From: Streptomyces sp. PsTaAH-137
Lineage (GTDB): Bacteria; Actinomycetota; Actinomycetes; Streptomycetales; Streptomycetaceae
Reading direction: 5' to 3'
NCBI RefSeq assembly: GCF_003259365.1
Contig: NZ_QLLY01000004.1
Span: forward strand, 1-64,000
Length of the DNA: 64,000 nt
Below, one piece after another: positions 37,225 to 46,455 of this stretch. The notes below the pieces were generated by a model. The model had not been told where the DNA came from. It ran no database searches and saw only the letters and a list, made by a program, of their open reading frames with translations. The position numbers and the translations under genes are program-made. The stretch's first letter is position 1. Each line of letters begins with the position of its first letter.

Positions 37225-37344
37225 GGGGTGACGGTACGGCTTATTTCGGGCAAATCGGGTTAACCGGCAATTCTCCGGCGCGCCATCGCTCCGCTCGGAC
37301 CGGGTTTCCGGGTTGTCGGTCGGGTGCGGCGCCGTCGTGGCTGG

Positions 37345-37408
37345 TCGCGCAGTTCCCCGCGCCCCTGAAACGAGCTCCGCTCGTCCAGGGGCGCGGGGAA
37401 CTGCGCGA
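37345..37408. repeat. Two facing copies of the dispersed repeat forming a 23-bp hairpin
   Basis: A plus-oriented copy (37345-37367) faces a minus-oriented copy (37386-37408). The arms are perfect inverted repeats of 23 bp, and the 18-nt loop itself contains ACGAG-CTCCG-CTCGT. Located downstream of coaX and upstream of the 197-aa gene on the same strand, it probably acts as a terminator for coaX or as an mRNA 3'-end stabiliser. Confidence 0.9.
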
Positions 37409-37466
37409 GAAGCGGCCACCGGCCCGCAGGTAGCGACAGAGCCCCGTGGGGCAGACGCAGATCTTC

Positions 37467-37489
37467 GAGGGGCGCGGGGAACTGCGCGA
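37467..37489 (-). repeat. Dispersed repeat, further minus-oriented copy
   Basis: Copy of the 23-bp element between the hairpin at 37345-37408 and the coaX stop codon, with one or two changes at its edge (CGAGGGGCGCGGGGAACTGC). With the neighbouring pair this makes three copies in 145 bp. Confidence 0.85.
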
Positions 37490-37523
37490 CCGGCCACGGC
37501 GCACCCGCACCCGGGAGCGGGCC

Positions 37524-38321
37524 TCAGAGGCGGCTGACGTTGCGTTCGTAGACCAGGCGGAGGCCGATCAGGGTCAGCCACGGCTCGTGTTCGTCGATCA
37601 CCGAGGCCTCGCCGAGGATGATCGGCGCGAGCCCACCCGTGGCGATGACCGTGACGTCGTCCGGGTCGTCGGCCAGCTCCTTGGCCATCCGGTTGACCAC
37701 CCCGTCGACCTGCCCGGCGAACCCGTAGACGATGCCCGACTGCATCGCCTCGACGGTGTTCTTGCCGATCACACTGCGCGGCCGGGCCAGCTCGATCTTG
37801 CGGAGCTGCGCGCCGCGTACGCCGAGGGCCTCCACCGAGATCTCGATGCCGGGGGCGATCACGCCCCCGGTGTACTCCCCGCGCGCGGACACGGCGTCGA
37901 ACGTCGTCGCGGTACCGAAGTCGACGACGATCGCGGGACCGCCGTACAGCTCGACGGCCGCGACCGCGTTGATGATGCGGTCGGCGCCGACTTCCTTGGG
38001 GTTGTCCATGAGGATCGGGACGCCGGTCTTGATGCCGGGTTCGACCAGGACGGCGGGGACGTCGCCGTAGTAGCGGCGGGTGACCTCGCGCAGCTCGTGC
38101 AGGACCGAGGGGACGGTCGAGCAGATGGCGATGCCGTCGATGCCGTCGCCGAGTTCGTCGCCGAGCAGCGGGTGCATGCCCATCAGGCCCTGGAGCAGGA
38201 CGGCGAGCTCGTCGGCGGTGCGGCGGGCGTCGGTGGAGATGCGCCAGTGCTCGACGATCTCCTCACCGTCGAACAGGCCGAGCACGGTGTGGGTGTTGCC
38301 CACGTCGATGGTGAGCAGCAT
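37524..38321 (-). CDS. coaX: Type III pantothenate kinase CoaX
   Basis: First step of CoA synthesis from pantothenate: ATP-dependent phosphorylation (265 aa). It has the ASKHA-fold motifs of the CoaX class: LTIDVGNTHTVLGLF at the N-terminus, PKEVGADRIINAVAA, and VVDFGTATTFDAVSARGEYTGG with the catalytic Asp. The ATG at 38321 shares one base with the nadC stop (TGATG), so the two are coupled. It is the last gene of the DUF2520-panC-nadB-nadC-coaX operon, so pantothenate made by PanC is phosphorylated by its operon partner. Repeat hairpins follow. Confidence 0.96.
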   Translation of the reverse strand: MLLTIDVGNTHTVLGLFDGEEIVEHWRISTDARRTADELAVLLQGLMGMHPLLGDELGDGIDGIAICSTVPSVLHELREVTRRYYGDVPAVLVEPGIKTGVPILMDNPKEVGADRIINAVAAVELYGGPAIVVDFGTATTFDAVSARGEYTGGVIAPGIEISVEALGVRGAQLRKIELARPRSVIGKNTVEAMQSGIVYGFAGQVDGVVNRMAKELADDPDDVTVIATGGLAPIILGEASVIDEHEPWLTLIGLRLVYERNVSRL

Positions 38322-39316
38322 CAGGCGGTCGCTTCCCGCAGGTCGAGGCCGATGTCGAGGATCGGCGAGGAGTGGGTCAGCGCGCCGACGGCGAGGAAGT
38401 CGACGCCGGTACGCGCGTACGCGCCCGCGTTGTCGAGCGTGAGACGGCCCGAGGACTCCAGGAGCGCCCGCCCGTTGGTGAGGGCCACCGCCTCCTCCGT
38501 CTCGGACGGCGTGAAGTTGTCCAGGAGGATCAGGTCGGCGCCCGCGTCGAGGACCTCGCGGAGCTGGTGCAGGGTGTCGACCTCGACCTCGATCGGCAGG
38601 CCGGGGAAGCGGTCGCGTACGGCCTGGAAGGCCGCTGCCACGCCACCCGCGGCGACGACGTGGTTGTCCTTGACCAGGGCCGCGTCGGACAGCGACATGC
38701 GGTGGTTGACGCCGCCGCCGGCGCGGACCGCGTACTTCTCCAGGGAGCGCAGGCCCGGGGTGGTCTTGCGGGTGTCGCGCACCTTGGCCTTCGTACCGTC
38801 CAGGGCGTCCGCCCACGCGCGCGTGGCGGTGGCGATGCCGGAGAGGCGGCACAGGAGGTTGAGCGCGCTGCGCTCGGCGGTGAGCAGGTCGCGGGTGCGG
38901 GTGGTGACGGAGAGGAGCTTCTGGCCGGCCTCGACCCGGTCGCCGTCCTCGGCGTGCCGCTCGACCTCGAACTCGTCGCTCGCCACGACGGAGACGATCA
39001 CCTCGGCGACCCGGAGGCCCGCGACGACACCGGCCTCGCGGGCGGTGAAGTCGGCCGTGGCGACGGCCTCCTCAGGGATCGTGGCGACGGTGGTGACGTC
39101 CACGCCGCCGTCGAGGTCCTCGGCGATCGCCATGTGGGCGATGTCCTCGATCTCGACGGGGTGCAGACCGGCGTCGAGGAGCAGCTGGGCCAGCGACGGG
39201 TCGAGGCCGCACTCCATGACGTCGGTGTCGGCGTCGGCGCAGCCGCAGTTGTCGCCGCAGCCGCCGGTGTCGGCGTCTGCCAGGGGGAGGTCGGGGGTGG
39301 CGCTCACGTCGGTCAC
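38321..39316 (-). CDS. nadC: Quinolinate phosphoribosyltransferase NadC
   Basis: Carboxylating nicotinate-nucleotide pyrophosphorylase (331 aa): makes nicotinate mononucleotide from quinolinate and PRPP. The active-site pieces are present: the RKTTPGLRSLEKYAV loop, HRMSLSDAALVKDNHV and the barrel Asp/Glu residues in VEVDTLHQL and LILLDNFTPSE. It has about 45 extra N-terminal residues, including a Cys-rich run at residues 20-36 (C-x3-C-x-C-x9-C), which is not part of the enzyme core. The GTG at 39316 is preceded by CAGGAGCA and overlaps the nadB stop by 4 nt. Confidence 0.95.
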   Translation of the reverse strand: MTDVSATPDLPLADADTGGCGDNCGCADADTDVMECGLDPSLAQLLLDAGLHPVEIEDIAHMAIAEDLDGGVDVTTVATIPEEAVATADFTAREAGVVAGLRVAEVIVSVVASDEFEVERHAEDGDRVEAGQKLLSVTTRTRDLLTAERSALNLLCRLSGIATATRAWADALDGTKAKVRDTRKTTPGLRSLEKYAVRAGGGVNHRMSLSDAALVKDNHVVAAGGVAAAFQAVRDRFPGLPIEVEVDTLHQLREVLDAGADLILLDNFTPSETEEAVALTNGRALLESSGRLTLDNAGAYARTGVDFLAVGALTHSSPILDIGLDLREATA

Positions 39317-41028
39317 TGCTCCTGAGGGTTCTTTACCGTTGCCGGGAAGTCTGCTGTTTGTGTGGTGTGCGTGGCCAGAGTTCGGTCGGGATTCAGGCGT
39401 ACGACGATGTGGCGGCGCCAGTTCGCGTCGTCGCGGTCCGCGTGGTCCTCGCGCCAGTGGCAGCCGCGGGTCTCCTCGCGGCGGCGGGCGGCGGCGACCA
39501 GGACGCGGGCCACGCACAGCAGGTTGGTGGCCTCCCAGGTGTCGACGCCGGGGACGGCCGTCTTGCCGTGCTCCGCGAGGGCGCCCGCGGCGTCGGCGTG
39601 GATCCGGCCGAGCCGCGCGGCGGCCTCGGCGAGGGAGTCAGCGGAGCGCAGTACGCCCGCGCCCTCGGTCATCACGCGCTGGATGGCGAAGCGGGCCTCG
39701 GCGGGCAGCAGGGGGTGGGCCGGGGTCTCGGGGTGCGGGACGGGAGCGGGCACGCGCGCGTGGAGGTGATTCTCCGCGTGCTCCTTCTTGATGTCGTCCG
39801 CGATGCGCTCGGCGTAGACGAGGCCTTCGAGGAGGGAGTTGGAGGCCAGGCGATTCGCCCCGTGGACGCCGGTGCAGGCGACCTCCCCGCACGCGTACAG
39901 GCCGGGGATCGTGGTGCGCCCGTGCAGGTCGGTGCGGACGCCGCCGGAGGCGTAGTGCGCGGCCGGGGCGATCGGGATGGGCTCGGTGACCGGGTCCATG
40001 CCGTGGGCGCGGCAGGCGGCCAGGATCGTGGGGAACCGCTTCTCCCACATCTCGCGGCCGAAGTGCCTCGCGTCGAGGTACATGTGCTCGGCGCCCTGCT
40101 CCTGCATGCGGCGCGTGATGCCCTTGGCGACGATGTCGCGGGGCGCCAACTCGGCGAGTTCGTGCTGGCCCACCATGAAGCGCACGCCGTCGGCGTCGAC
40201 CAGGTGGGCGCCCTCGCCGCGGACGGCTTCGGAGACGAGCGGCTGCTGGCCCTCGGCGTCCGCGCCCAGGAAGAGCACGGTGGGGTGGAACTGGACGAAT
40301 TCGAGGTCGCTCACCTCGGCGCCGGCGCGCAGGGCGAGGGCGACGCCGTCGCCGGTGGACACGTGCGGGTTCGTCGTCGCGGAGAAGACCTGGCCCATGC
40401 CGCCGGTCGCGAGGACGACTGCGGGGGCGAGGACGGCTCCCACGCCGTCGTGCTGGCCCTCGCCCATCACGTGCAGGGAGACGCCGGCCGTGCGGCCCTC
40501 GGCGTCCGTCAGCAGGTCGAGCACCAGGGCGTTCTCGACCGTGGGCAGCCCGCGCGTGCGGACCGCCTCGACCAGGGCCCGGGAGATCTCGGCGCCCGAG
40601 GCGTCGCCGCCCGCGTGGGCGATGCGGCGGCGGTGGTGGCCGCCCTCGCGGGTCAGGTCGAGGGCGCCGTCCGCGGTCTCGTCGAAGTGGGCGCCGGTCG
40701 CGATGAGGCGGCGTACGGCGTCGGGGCCCTCGGTGACCAGGGTGCGCACGGCGTTCTCGTCGCACAGGCCCACGCCCGCGACCAGGGTGTCGTCGAGGTG
40801 CTGCTCGGGGGTGTCGCCCTCGCCGAGCGCGGCCGCGATGCCGCCCTGCGCCCAGCGCGTGGAGCCGTCGTCGAGGCGGGCCTTGGTGACGACGACGGTG
40901 CGCAGGCCCGCGGCCTCGCAGCGCAGCGCGGCGGTCAGGCCCGCGACGCCGGAGCCGACGACGACCACGTCGGCGTCGAGGTTCCAGCCGGGGGCGGGGG
41001 CGTGGAGTGCTATGCCTGTGCTCGTCAC
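39313..41028 (-). CDS. nadB: L-aspartate oxidase NadB
   Basis: FAD enzyme of 571 aa that oxidises L-aspartate to iminoaspartate, the first step of de novo NAD synthesis (nadA is not in this window). FAD site: [21 protein letters not shown] near the N-terminus and [12 protein letters not shown]. Substrate and covalent-flavin-family residues appear in [23 protein letters not shown] segment ([20 protein letters not shown]) and [10 protein letters not shown]. The C-terminal helical domain is complete. GTG at 41028 overlaps the panC stop (GTGA), with GGAGG before it. Reaction by-products (H2O2 or reduced acceptor) follow the usual family. Confidence 0.96.
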   Translation of the reverse strand: MTSTGIALHAPAPGWNLDADVVVVGSGVAGLTAALRCEAAGLRTVVVTKARLDDGSTRWAQGGIAAALGEGDTPEQHLDDTLVAGVGLCDENAVRTLVTEGPDAVRRLIATGAHFDETADGALDLTREGGHHRRRIAHAGGDASGAEISRALVEAVRTRGLPTVENALVLDLLTDAEGRTAGVSLHVMGEGQHDGVGAVLAPAVVLATGGMGQVFSATTNPHVSTGDGVALALRAGAEVSDLEFVQFHPTVLFLGADAEGQQPLVSEAVRGEGAHLVDADGVRFMVGQHELAELAPRDIVAKGITRRMQEQGAEHMYLDARHFGREMWEKRFPTILAACRAHGMDPVTEPIPIAPAAHYASGGVRTDLHGRTTIPGLYACGEVACTGVHGANRLASNSLLEGLVYAERIADDIKKEHAENHLHARVPAPVPHPETPAHPLLPAEARFAIQRVMTEGAGVLRSADSLAEAAARLGRIHADAAGALAEHGKTAVPGVDTWEATNLLCVARVLVAAARRREETRGCHWREDHADRDDANWRRHIVVRLNPDRTLATHTTQTADFPATVKNPQEQ

Positions 41029-42011
41029 AGGTGACCTCCGAAGGTCAGCGGCAGGTTGTCGATCAGCCGGGTCGTGCCCACGCGGGCGGCGACCGCGAGT
41101 ACGGCCTCGCCCTCGAAGCCGTCCCGTACATCGGTGAAGTCGGCCGGGTCGACCAGCGCCAGATAGTCCAGCTCGACCGGCGGGCCGAGGCGCGCGGCCT
41201 CGTCCAGGACCTGGCGGGCGGCGGCCAGCACGGCGGCGGGGCCGCCCGGGGAGGCCACCGCGTGCGCGTCGGCGGCGGCGCGGGCCTCGCCGAGCGCGTC
41301 GAGCGCGCGGGCACGCGCGCGCGGGGTGGGGCTCTCGGCGGCACGCGCGCGCAGGGCCTCCTGGGCGGCGTGCCGGTCGCGGCCCGCGAACAGGGCGCGG
41401 GAGAGCTCCAGCGCGGTGCGGCGCTCGGCCGGCGACAGATAGCGGTTGCGCGAGGAGAGGGCCAGGCCGTCGCTCTCGCGGGCCGTGGGCACGGCCTCGA
41501 TGTCGACGTCGAAGTTCAGGTCGCGGACCATGCGGCGGACCAGGGCGAGCTGCTGGGCGTCCTTCTGGCCGAACAGGGCGACGTCCGCGCGCGTGAGGTG
41601 CAGCAGCTTGGCGACGACGGTGAGCATGCCGTCGAAGTGGCCGGGGCGCGAGGCGCCTTCGAGGCGCTCGCCCATCGGGCCCGCCGCCATCCGGACCTGG
41701 GGCTGTCCGCCGGGGTAGACCTCGTCGACGGACGGCGCGAACACCAGGTCGGCGCCCGCCTGTCCGGCGATCTTCACGTCGGCTTCGAGGGTGCGCGGGT
41801 AGCGGTCGAGGTCCTCGCCCGCGCCGAACTGCAGCGGGTTCACGAAGACGGTGACGACCACTTCGCCGTCGGTGCCCGCGCGCTCGCGGGCGGTGCGGAC
41901 GAGGGTGGCGTGGCCGTCGTGCAGGGCGCCCATGGTCATGACGACGACGCGCTTGCCGGTACGCGTGCGTGCGCGCAGTTCCTCGCCGGTGTGGACGATC
42001 TTGGCGCTCAT
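41025..42011 (-). CDS. panC: Pantothenate synthetase PanC
   Basis: Joins pantoate and beta-alanine with ATP to form pantothenate (328 aa). Nucleotidyl-transferase motifs: [17 protein letters not shown] (the HxGH site), [41 protein letters not shown] and the KMSKS-like [11 protein letters not shown]. It is longer than E. coli PanC (283 aa), with an Ala/Arg-rich insertion near residues 200-255. The ATG at 42011 overlaps the DUF2520 gene stop (ATGA). panB, panD and panE are not in this window. Confidence 0.95.
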   Translation of the reverse strand: MSAKIVHTGEELRARTRTGKRVVVMTMGALHDGHATLVRTARERAGTDGEVVVTVFVNPLQFGAGEDLDRYPRTLEADVKIAGQAGADLVFAPSVDEVYPGGQPQVRMAAGPMGERLEGASRPGHFDGMLTVVAKLLHLTRADVALFGQKDAQQLALVRRMVRDLNFDVDIEAVPTARESDGLALSSRNRYLSPAERRTALELSRALFAGRDRHAAQEALRARAAESPTPRARARALDALGEARAAADAHAVASPGGPAAVLAAARQVLDEAARLGPPVELDYLALVDPADFTDVRDGFEGEAVLAVAARVGTTRLIDNLPLTFGGHL

Positions 42012-42943
42012 CGGGTCTCCTCCGCGCCCGTGGCCAGCACGTCGAGCAGGTCCTCGGCCAGCTCCGGCTTGAGCAGGCCGTGGGCGAGGGCGCGGTCGGC
42101 GGTGGCGCGGGCCATCGCGAGGTATCCGGCGACGGCCTGCGGGGCGTGCACGCGCAGCTCCGCGACATGGGCGGCGACGGTGCCCGCGTCGCCGCGCGCG
42201 ACCGGGCCGGTGAGCGCGGCGTCGCCGGAACGCAGGGCGTTGTCCAGGGCCGCGCCGAGCAGCGGGCCGAGCATCCGGTCGGGGGCGGTGACGCCCGCGT
42301 CGCGGAGCAGGTCCATGGCCTGGGCGACCAGGGTGACCAGGTGGTTCGCGCCGAGCGCGAGGGCCGCGTGGTAGAGCGGGCGCATCTCCTCGGCGATCCA
42401 CTCGGGCTCGCCGCCCATCTCGATGACCAGGGCCTCGGCGGCCAGCCGCAGCTCCTCGGGGGCGGTCACGCCGAACGAGCAGCCGGCCAGGCGCTGGACG
42501 TCGACGGCGGTGCCGGTGAACGTCATCGCGGGGTGCAGCGCGAGCGGCAGGGCGCCCGCGCGCAGGGCCGGGTCGAGGACCTTGGCGCCGTACCGGCCCG
42601 AGGTGTGCACGAGGAGCTGGCCCGGCCGGATCGAGCCGGTCTCGACGAAGCCCTCGACGAGTCCGGGCAGGATGTCGTCGGGCACGGTCAGCAGCACCAG
42701 CTCGGCCCGTGCGAGGACCTCGGCGGGCGGGACGAGGGGGACGTCGGGGAGCAGTGCGGCGGCCCGCCGCACGGAGGCGTCGGAGACTCCGGAGACGGCG
42801 ACCGGCCGGTGTCCGGCCAGCTGCAGGGACGCGGCGAGCGCGGGTCCCACCCGGCCCGCGCCGACGACGCCGACCGTGAGGCGGGCGGGCCGGTCCTTGG
42901 GATCGGTGGGTTCGGATCGGGGTGACTGTGGGGCTGAGGTCAC
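42008..42943 (-). CDS. Rossmann-fold DUF2520 protein, candidate reductase
   Basis: First gene of the pan-nad-coaX operon; 311 aa. N-terminal Rossmann domain with [21 protein letters not shown] (about residues 25-45), then VLLTVPDD and [13 protein letters not shown], typical of ProC/ketopantoate-reductase-like dehydrogenases. C-terminal DUF2520 helical domain about 165-300 with an [20 protein letters not shown] helix. Position before panC suggests a role in pantothenate synthesis, for example as a ketopantoate reductase; this is inferred from context only. The start is GTG at 42943 with a weak ribosome site. Confidence 0.85.
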   Translation of the reverse strand: MTSAPQSPRSEPTDPKDRPARLTVGVVGAGRVGPALAASLQLAGHRPVAVSGVSDASVRRAAALLPDVPLVPPAEVLARAELVLLTVPDDILPGLVEGFVETGSIRPGQLLVHTSGRYGAKVLDPALRAGALPLALHPAMTFTGTAVDVQRLAGCSFGVTAPEELRLAAEALVIEMGGEPEWIAEEMRPLYHAALALGANHLVTLVAQAMDLLRDAGVTAPDRMLGPLLGAALDNALRSGDAALTGPVARGDAGTVAAHVAELRVHAPQAVAGYLAMARATADRALAHGLLKPELAEDLLDVLATGAEETR

Positions 42944-43050
42944 GGGGCGACGGCCTTCCGTTCCAGTCCGCTCGGGGTACCGGACGATTTCTCGTCATGT
43001 TAACGCTATCTGGCCGGACGGGCCTCGGCTGTCCACAGGCTGTGGGGAAG

Positions 43051-43070
43051 CGCACGCGTACGCGTGTGCG
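43051..43070. repeat. 20-bp near-perfect palindrome in the divergent region
   Basis: GCGCACGCGT-ACGCGTGTGC has one mismatch across the full 20 bp. It lies 15 bp before the PLP lyase start and about 110 bp from the DUF2520 gene start, so it could be an operator for either gene. Confidence 0.5.
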
Positions 43071-43084
43071 ACATGATGCGGCGC

Positions 43085-44227
43085 ATGGACGTCCCTGACG
43101 AGAAGCAACAGACAGCACGGCGCATCGCCGCTTTCCGGGGCGCGACGCGCGTCCTGGCGCGCGGCCCGCACACGGCCACCATGGGCGAGCACTGGGCGCG
43201 CCTGACCGACGCGGCGGGCACGGTGGCCGACCTTTCCGGCACCGTCGACCTGTACGGGGACGGGGTCGTCGCCGATCTGGAGGAGAGGGTCGCCGGGCTG
43301 CTCGGCAAGGAGGCCGCCGCGTTCTTCCCCACCGGCACCATGGCGCAGCAGGTCGCGCTGCGCTGCTGGGCGGGCCGTACCGGCAACTCCACGGTGGCCC
43401 TGCACCCGCTGGCCCACCCGGAGGTCCACGAGCGGGAGGCGCTGTCCACGGTGTCCGGCCTGCGCGCGGTGCACCCGACGACCGCCGCGCGGCAGTTCAC
43501 GGCGGACGAGGTGCACGGCATGGACGAGCCGTTCGGCACGTTGATGGTGGAACTGCCGCTCAGGGACGCCGGTTTCGTGCTGCCCACGTGGGAGGAGCTC
43601 CAGGAGGTCTGCGAGGAGGCACGCGCGCGGGACGCGGTGGTGCACTTCGACGGGGCGCGGCTGTGGGAGTGCACGACGCACTTCGGACGCCCGCTGGACG
43701 AGATCGCCGACCTCGCGGACAGCGTCTACGTGTCGTTCTACAAGTCGCTCGGCGGCCTCAGCGGCGCCGCGCTCGCGGGCCCGCGGTCGTTCATCGACGA
43801 GGCCAGGGCCTGGCGGCACCGCTACGGCGGCCAGGTCTTCCACCAGTTCCCGCAGGCGATCGCGGCGCTGGTCGGCCTGGAGCGGGAGCTGCCGCGGCTG
43901 CCGGAGTACGTGGCGCACGCGCGCGTGGTGGCGCGGGCGCTGCGGGAGGGCTTCGCCGAGGCGGGCCTCGCCTGGGCCCGGGTGCACCCCGAGGAGCCGC
44001 ACACGCACGCGTTCCGGGTGCTGCTGCCCTACGACACCGACGTGCTCACGGAGGCGGCGGTGTCCCAGGCGGAGGAGACGAAGACGGCGCTGTTCGGGCG
44101 CTGGTGGCCGGTGAGCGGGGCGCCGGGGCTCTCCGTCACCGAGGTCACGGTCGCCGCGCCGGGCCTGGAGTGGAGCGCCGACGACGTCCGCGCGGCCGTC
44201 GCGGACTTCGTACGGCGTCTGCCGTGA
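43085..44227 (+). CDS. Threonine aldolase / beta-eliminating lyase family PLP enzyme
   Basis: Fold-type I PLP enzyme of 380 aa. The N-terminal half has [33 protein letters not shown], where the aldolase family binds the cofactor phosphate; His stacking and Asp are in [19 protein letters not shown], and the Schiff-base Lys in [15 protein letters not shown]. The family cleaves L-threonine or allo-threonine, or eliminates from other amino acids. The exact substrate is not clear. ATG 43085 is preferred over GTG 43064 or ATG 43073 because the family body begins soon after. It is divergent from the pan-nad operon. Confidence 0.88.
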   Translation: MDVPDEKQQTARRIAAFRGATRVLARGPHTATMGEHWARLTDAAGTVADLSGTVDLYGDGVVADLEERVAGLLGKEAAAFFPTGTMAQQVALRCWAGRTGNSTVALHPLAHPEVHEREALSTVSGLRAVHPTTAARQFTADEVHGMDEPFGTLMVELPLRDAGFVLPTWEELQEVCEEARARDAVVHFDGARLWECTTHFGRPLDEIADLADSVYVSFYKSLGGLSGAALAGPRSFIDEARAWRHRYGGQVFHQFPQAIAALVGLERELPRLPEYVAHARVVARALREGFAEAGLAWARVHPEEPHTHAFRVLLPYDTDVLTEAAVSQAEETKTALFGRWWPVSGAPGLSVTEVTVAAPGLEWSADDVRAAVADFVRRLP

Positions 44228-44234
44228 GCCGGAC

Positions 44235-44465
44235 TCAGCACCCGGCGGCGTGACCGCGCCGGCCCCGGTGCCCGGACAGGCGCCGGGCCAGCGCGGCGCG
44301 GATCCGGCCGCCCGCCGGGCGCTCCGCCAGGACCGCCCGGAAGCGGCGGTAGTCGCGCAGATCGCGCACCGCTGCCGCCTCGTTCAGGAGCGGGGCCGGC
44401 GGGGCGGCCTCGCCGCGCTGTGCGGCCCGGTAGACGTCCAGCGCGTACTGCTGGGTGACGGTCAT
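44235..44465 (-). CDS. Small Arg-rich hypothetical protein
   Basis: 76 aa, no recognised domain. Two helices are likely (QQYALDVYRAAQRGE; AAAVRDLRDYRRFRAVLAE), followed by a very basic tail (ALARRLSGHRGRRGHA). The basic tail could touch nucleic acid or the membrane surface. ATG 44465 is chosen because GAGGTGG stands 6-12 nt before it; ATG 44486 is possible. G/C-rich third positions support coding. It is convergent with the PLP lyase gene (7 bp) and divergent from the ArsR-type gene. Confidence 0.55.
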   Translation of the reverse strand: MTVTQQYALDVYRAAQRGEAAPPAPLLNEAAAVRDLRDYRRFRAVLAERPAGGRIRAALARRLSGHRGRRGHAAGC

Positions 44466-44641
44466 GACGACCACCTCGCTCATCATCTCGATTGTCACTC
44501 TGCGCCCCGAAAAATGCTCTTTGTCAGGCTTGGGGGCCGATGACCACGAGACTGCGCCCTCCGTCGCGGCCCGGTCACGTCGATTGACGAGAGCCGTCAA
44601 TCGAGGACCCGGCTGTCGGTGGCGGCGTGCACCATGGGGTC

Positions 44642-45748
44642 ATGAGCGTGCGCATCGACATCACCGGCCTGACGGCCGAGCGGATCCACTTCGCGCCCTC
44701 CCCCCTGGCCGAGATGGGCGCGGCGCTGCACGCGCTGGCCGAGCCCGCGCACCACCCGGGGCTCCAGGGGTGGACGACGAGCGTGACCGCACGCCTCGAC
44801 CCGTGTCTCGCGGACCGGATGTGCGAGGCGGACTTCCTGTGGCGGACGACGTTCTCGGACGTCTTCACCCCCTCCGCCGGGATACCGGGCCGGCACACCC
44901 TGCCCGGCGCCACGCTCACCGAGGAGCTGGACCTGCTGGACAAGCTCTCCGACGAGCAGTTCGTGGACGCCGCCCTGGAGTTCACCTGCCAGTCGGAGTA
45001 CGCGGCGCGGGACGTCTCCCGGCTCGACGACCCGCGTGCGCGGGAGCGCGCACTGGAGCTGGCGGCGGCCCGCGGCACCCACCAAGTGCGCTTCACCCAG
45101 CGCCTGCTGGAGGATCCGCCCGTCATCAGGGCCTGGTTCCGGGAGCTGATGCAGGACTGCGACGAGGCGTTCTTCTCCGACGTGTGGGGGCGCGTGCATC
45201 ACCAGTTGGCGGCCGACGCGCGGCACAAGACGGAGCTGCTGCGCCGCAAGGGCGTCGCGGACGCGCTCTCCGCGGTCTCGGGGTCGGTCTCGCTGGACGA
45301 GCCGGGGCGGGCCGTCGTCGTCGACAAGATCTCCGTGGGGCAGACGAAGACGGGCTCCGGCAGCCTGGTCCTGATCCCGACCAGCCTGGGGTGGCCGCAC
45401 CTGTGGGTGCTGCACCGCAAGGGCTGGCAGCCGCTGATCACGTACCCGATCTCCTCCCCCGGCCTCACCGTGCCGACCTCGGTGGAGCAGCTGACCCTGC
45501 GCATGTCGGCCCTCGCCCACCCGGTCCGCATGCGGCTCTGCCGCCACCTGGCGCGCGGCTCGTACACGACGGGCGAGCTGGCCGACTCGCACGGCATGAC
45601 CGCCCCGGAGATCTCCCGGCATCTGTCGGTGCTGAAGAAGGCGGGCCTGATCACCACCCGCCGCCAGGGCCGTTACGTGCAGCACCAGTTGGACCTGAGC
45701 GTGGTGTCACGCCTCGGCGGGGACTTCATCGAAGGGGTGCTGCGCTGA
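44642..45748 (+). CDS. ArsR-type winged-helix regulator with DUF5937-like N-terminal domain
   Basis: Transcription regulator of 368 aa. The long N-terminal part (about 1-255) belongs to a Streptomyces-type ligand or dimer domain (MSVRIDITGLTAERIHFAPS; LAALEFTCQSEYAA-type helices). The C-terminal 90 residues form an ArsR helix-turn-helix: LRMSALAHPVRMRLCRHLARG, SYTTGELADSHGMTAPEISR, HLSVLKKAGLITTRRQG. No metal-binding Cys cluster of classic ArsR is present, so it is unlikely to sense arsenic. The ATG at 44642 begins the usual family sequence. Target genes are unknown; it converges on the response-regulator gene. Confidence 0.85.
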   Translation: MSVRIDITGLTAERIHFAPSPLAEMGAALHALAEPAHHPGLQGWTTSVTARLDPCLADRMCEADFLWRTTFSDVFTPSAGIPGRHTLPGATLTEELDLLDKLSDEQFVDAALEFTCQSEYAARDVSRLDDPRARERALELAAARGTHQVRFTQRLLEDPPVIRAWFRELMQDCDEAFFSDVWGRVHHQLAADARHKTELLRRKGVADALSAVSGSVSLDEPGRAVVVDKISVGQTKTGSGSLVLIPTSLGWPHLWVLHRKGWQPLITYPISSPGLTVPTSVEQLTLRMSALAHPVRMRLCRHLARGSYTTGELADSHGMTAPEISRHLSVLKKAGLITTRRQGRYVQHQLDLSVVSRLGGDFIEGVLR

Positions 45749-45757
45749 GCCGGCCCC

Positions 45758-46429
45758 TCAGGCTCCGCCGCCCGCTCTGACGAGTCCCGTCTCGTAGGCG
45801 AGGACGACGACCTGGACGCGGTCGCGCAGGCCGAGCTTGGTCAGGATGCGGCCCACGTGCGTCTTCACCGTGGCCTCGGACAGCACCAGATGGGCCGCGA
45901 TCTCGCCGTTCGACAGGCCCTGGGCGACCAGGATCATGACCTCGCGCTCGCGCTCGGTGAGCCGCGCCAGCTGCTCGTGCTGCGGCTCCTTGGCGCTGCT
46001 GGGCAGCATCGGCGCGAACCGGTCGAGCAGCCGCCGGGTGGTGGACGGGGCGACCACCGCGTCGCCGCTGTGCACGGCGCGGATGGCGGTGAGCAGTTCG
46101 CCGGGCGGCACGTCCTTGAGCATGAAGCCCGAGGCACCCGCCTTGAGCCCGGAGAACGCGTACTCGTCCAGGTCGAACGTGGTCAGGATGAGGACCTTCG
46201 GCGGGTTCGGGTCCTGGCAGATGCGCCGCGTCGTCTCGACTCCGTCGAGCTTCGGCATGCGTACGTCCATGAGGACCACGTCCACGGCCGTGGCCCGCAG
46301 TACTTCCAGTGCCTCGACACCGTCGCCCGCCTCCGCCACGACCTCCATGTCCGGCTGGGCGGCGAGCACCATCCGGAAGCCGGTGCGCAGCAGCACCTGG
46401 TCGTCGACGAGCATGACCTTGATCGACAT
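45758..46429 (-). CDS. NarL/LuxR-type response regulator
   Basis: Two-component regulator, 223 aa. Receiver domain about 1-120: acidic VDDQ, phospho-Asp in VVLMDVRMPKLDG, Thr in ILILTTFD and Lys in GFMLKDVPPGE. C-terminal LuxR helix-turn-helix about 150-215: LTEREREVMILVAQGLSNGE, IAAHLVLSEATVKTHVGRIL. It is 26 bp downstream of the partner histidine kinase gene on the same strand, so the pair is one operon. Its targets cannot be read from the sequence. Confidence 0.95.
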   Translation of the reverse strand: MSIKVMLVDDQVLLRTGFRMVLAAQPDMEVVAEAGDGVEALEVLRATAVDVVLMDVRMPKLDGVETTRRICQDPNPPKVLILTTFDLDEYAFSGLKAGASGFMLKDVPPGELLTAIRAVHSGDAVVAPSTTRRLLDRFAPMLPSSAKEPQHEQLARLTEREREVMILVAQGLSNGEIAAHLVLSEATVKTHVGRILTKLGLRDRVQVVVLAYETGLVRAGGGA

Positions 46430-46455
46430 CGATCCCGTTCCTTCGCTGGTACGTG

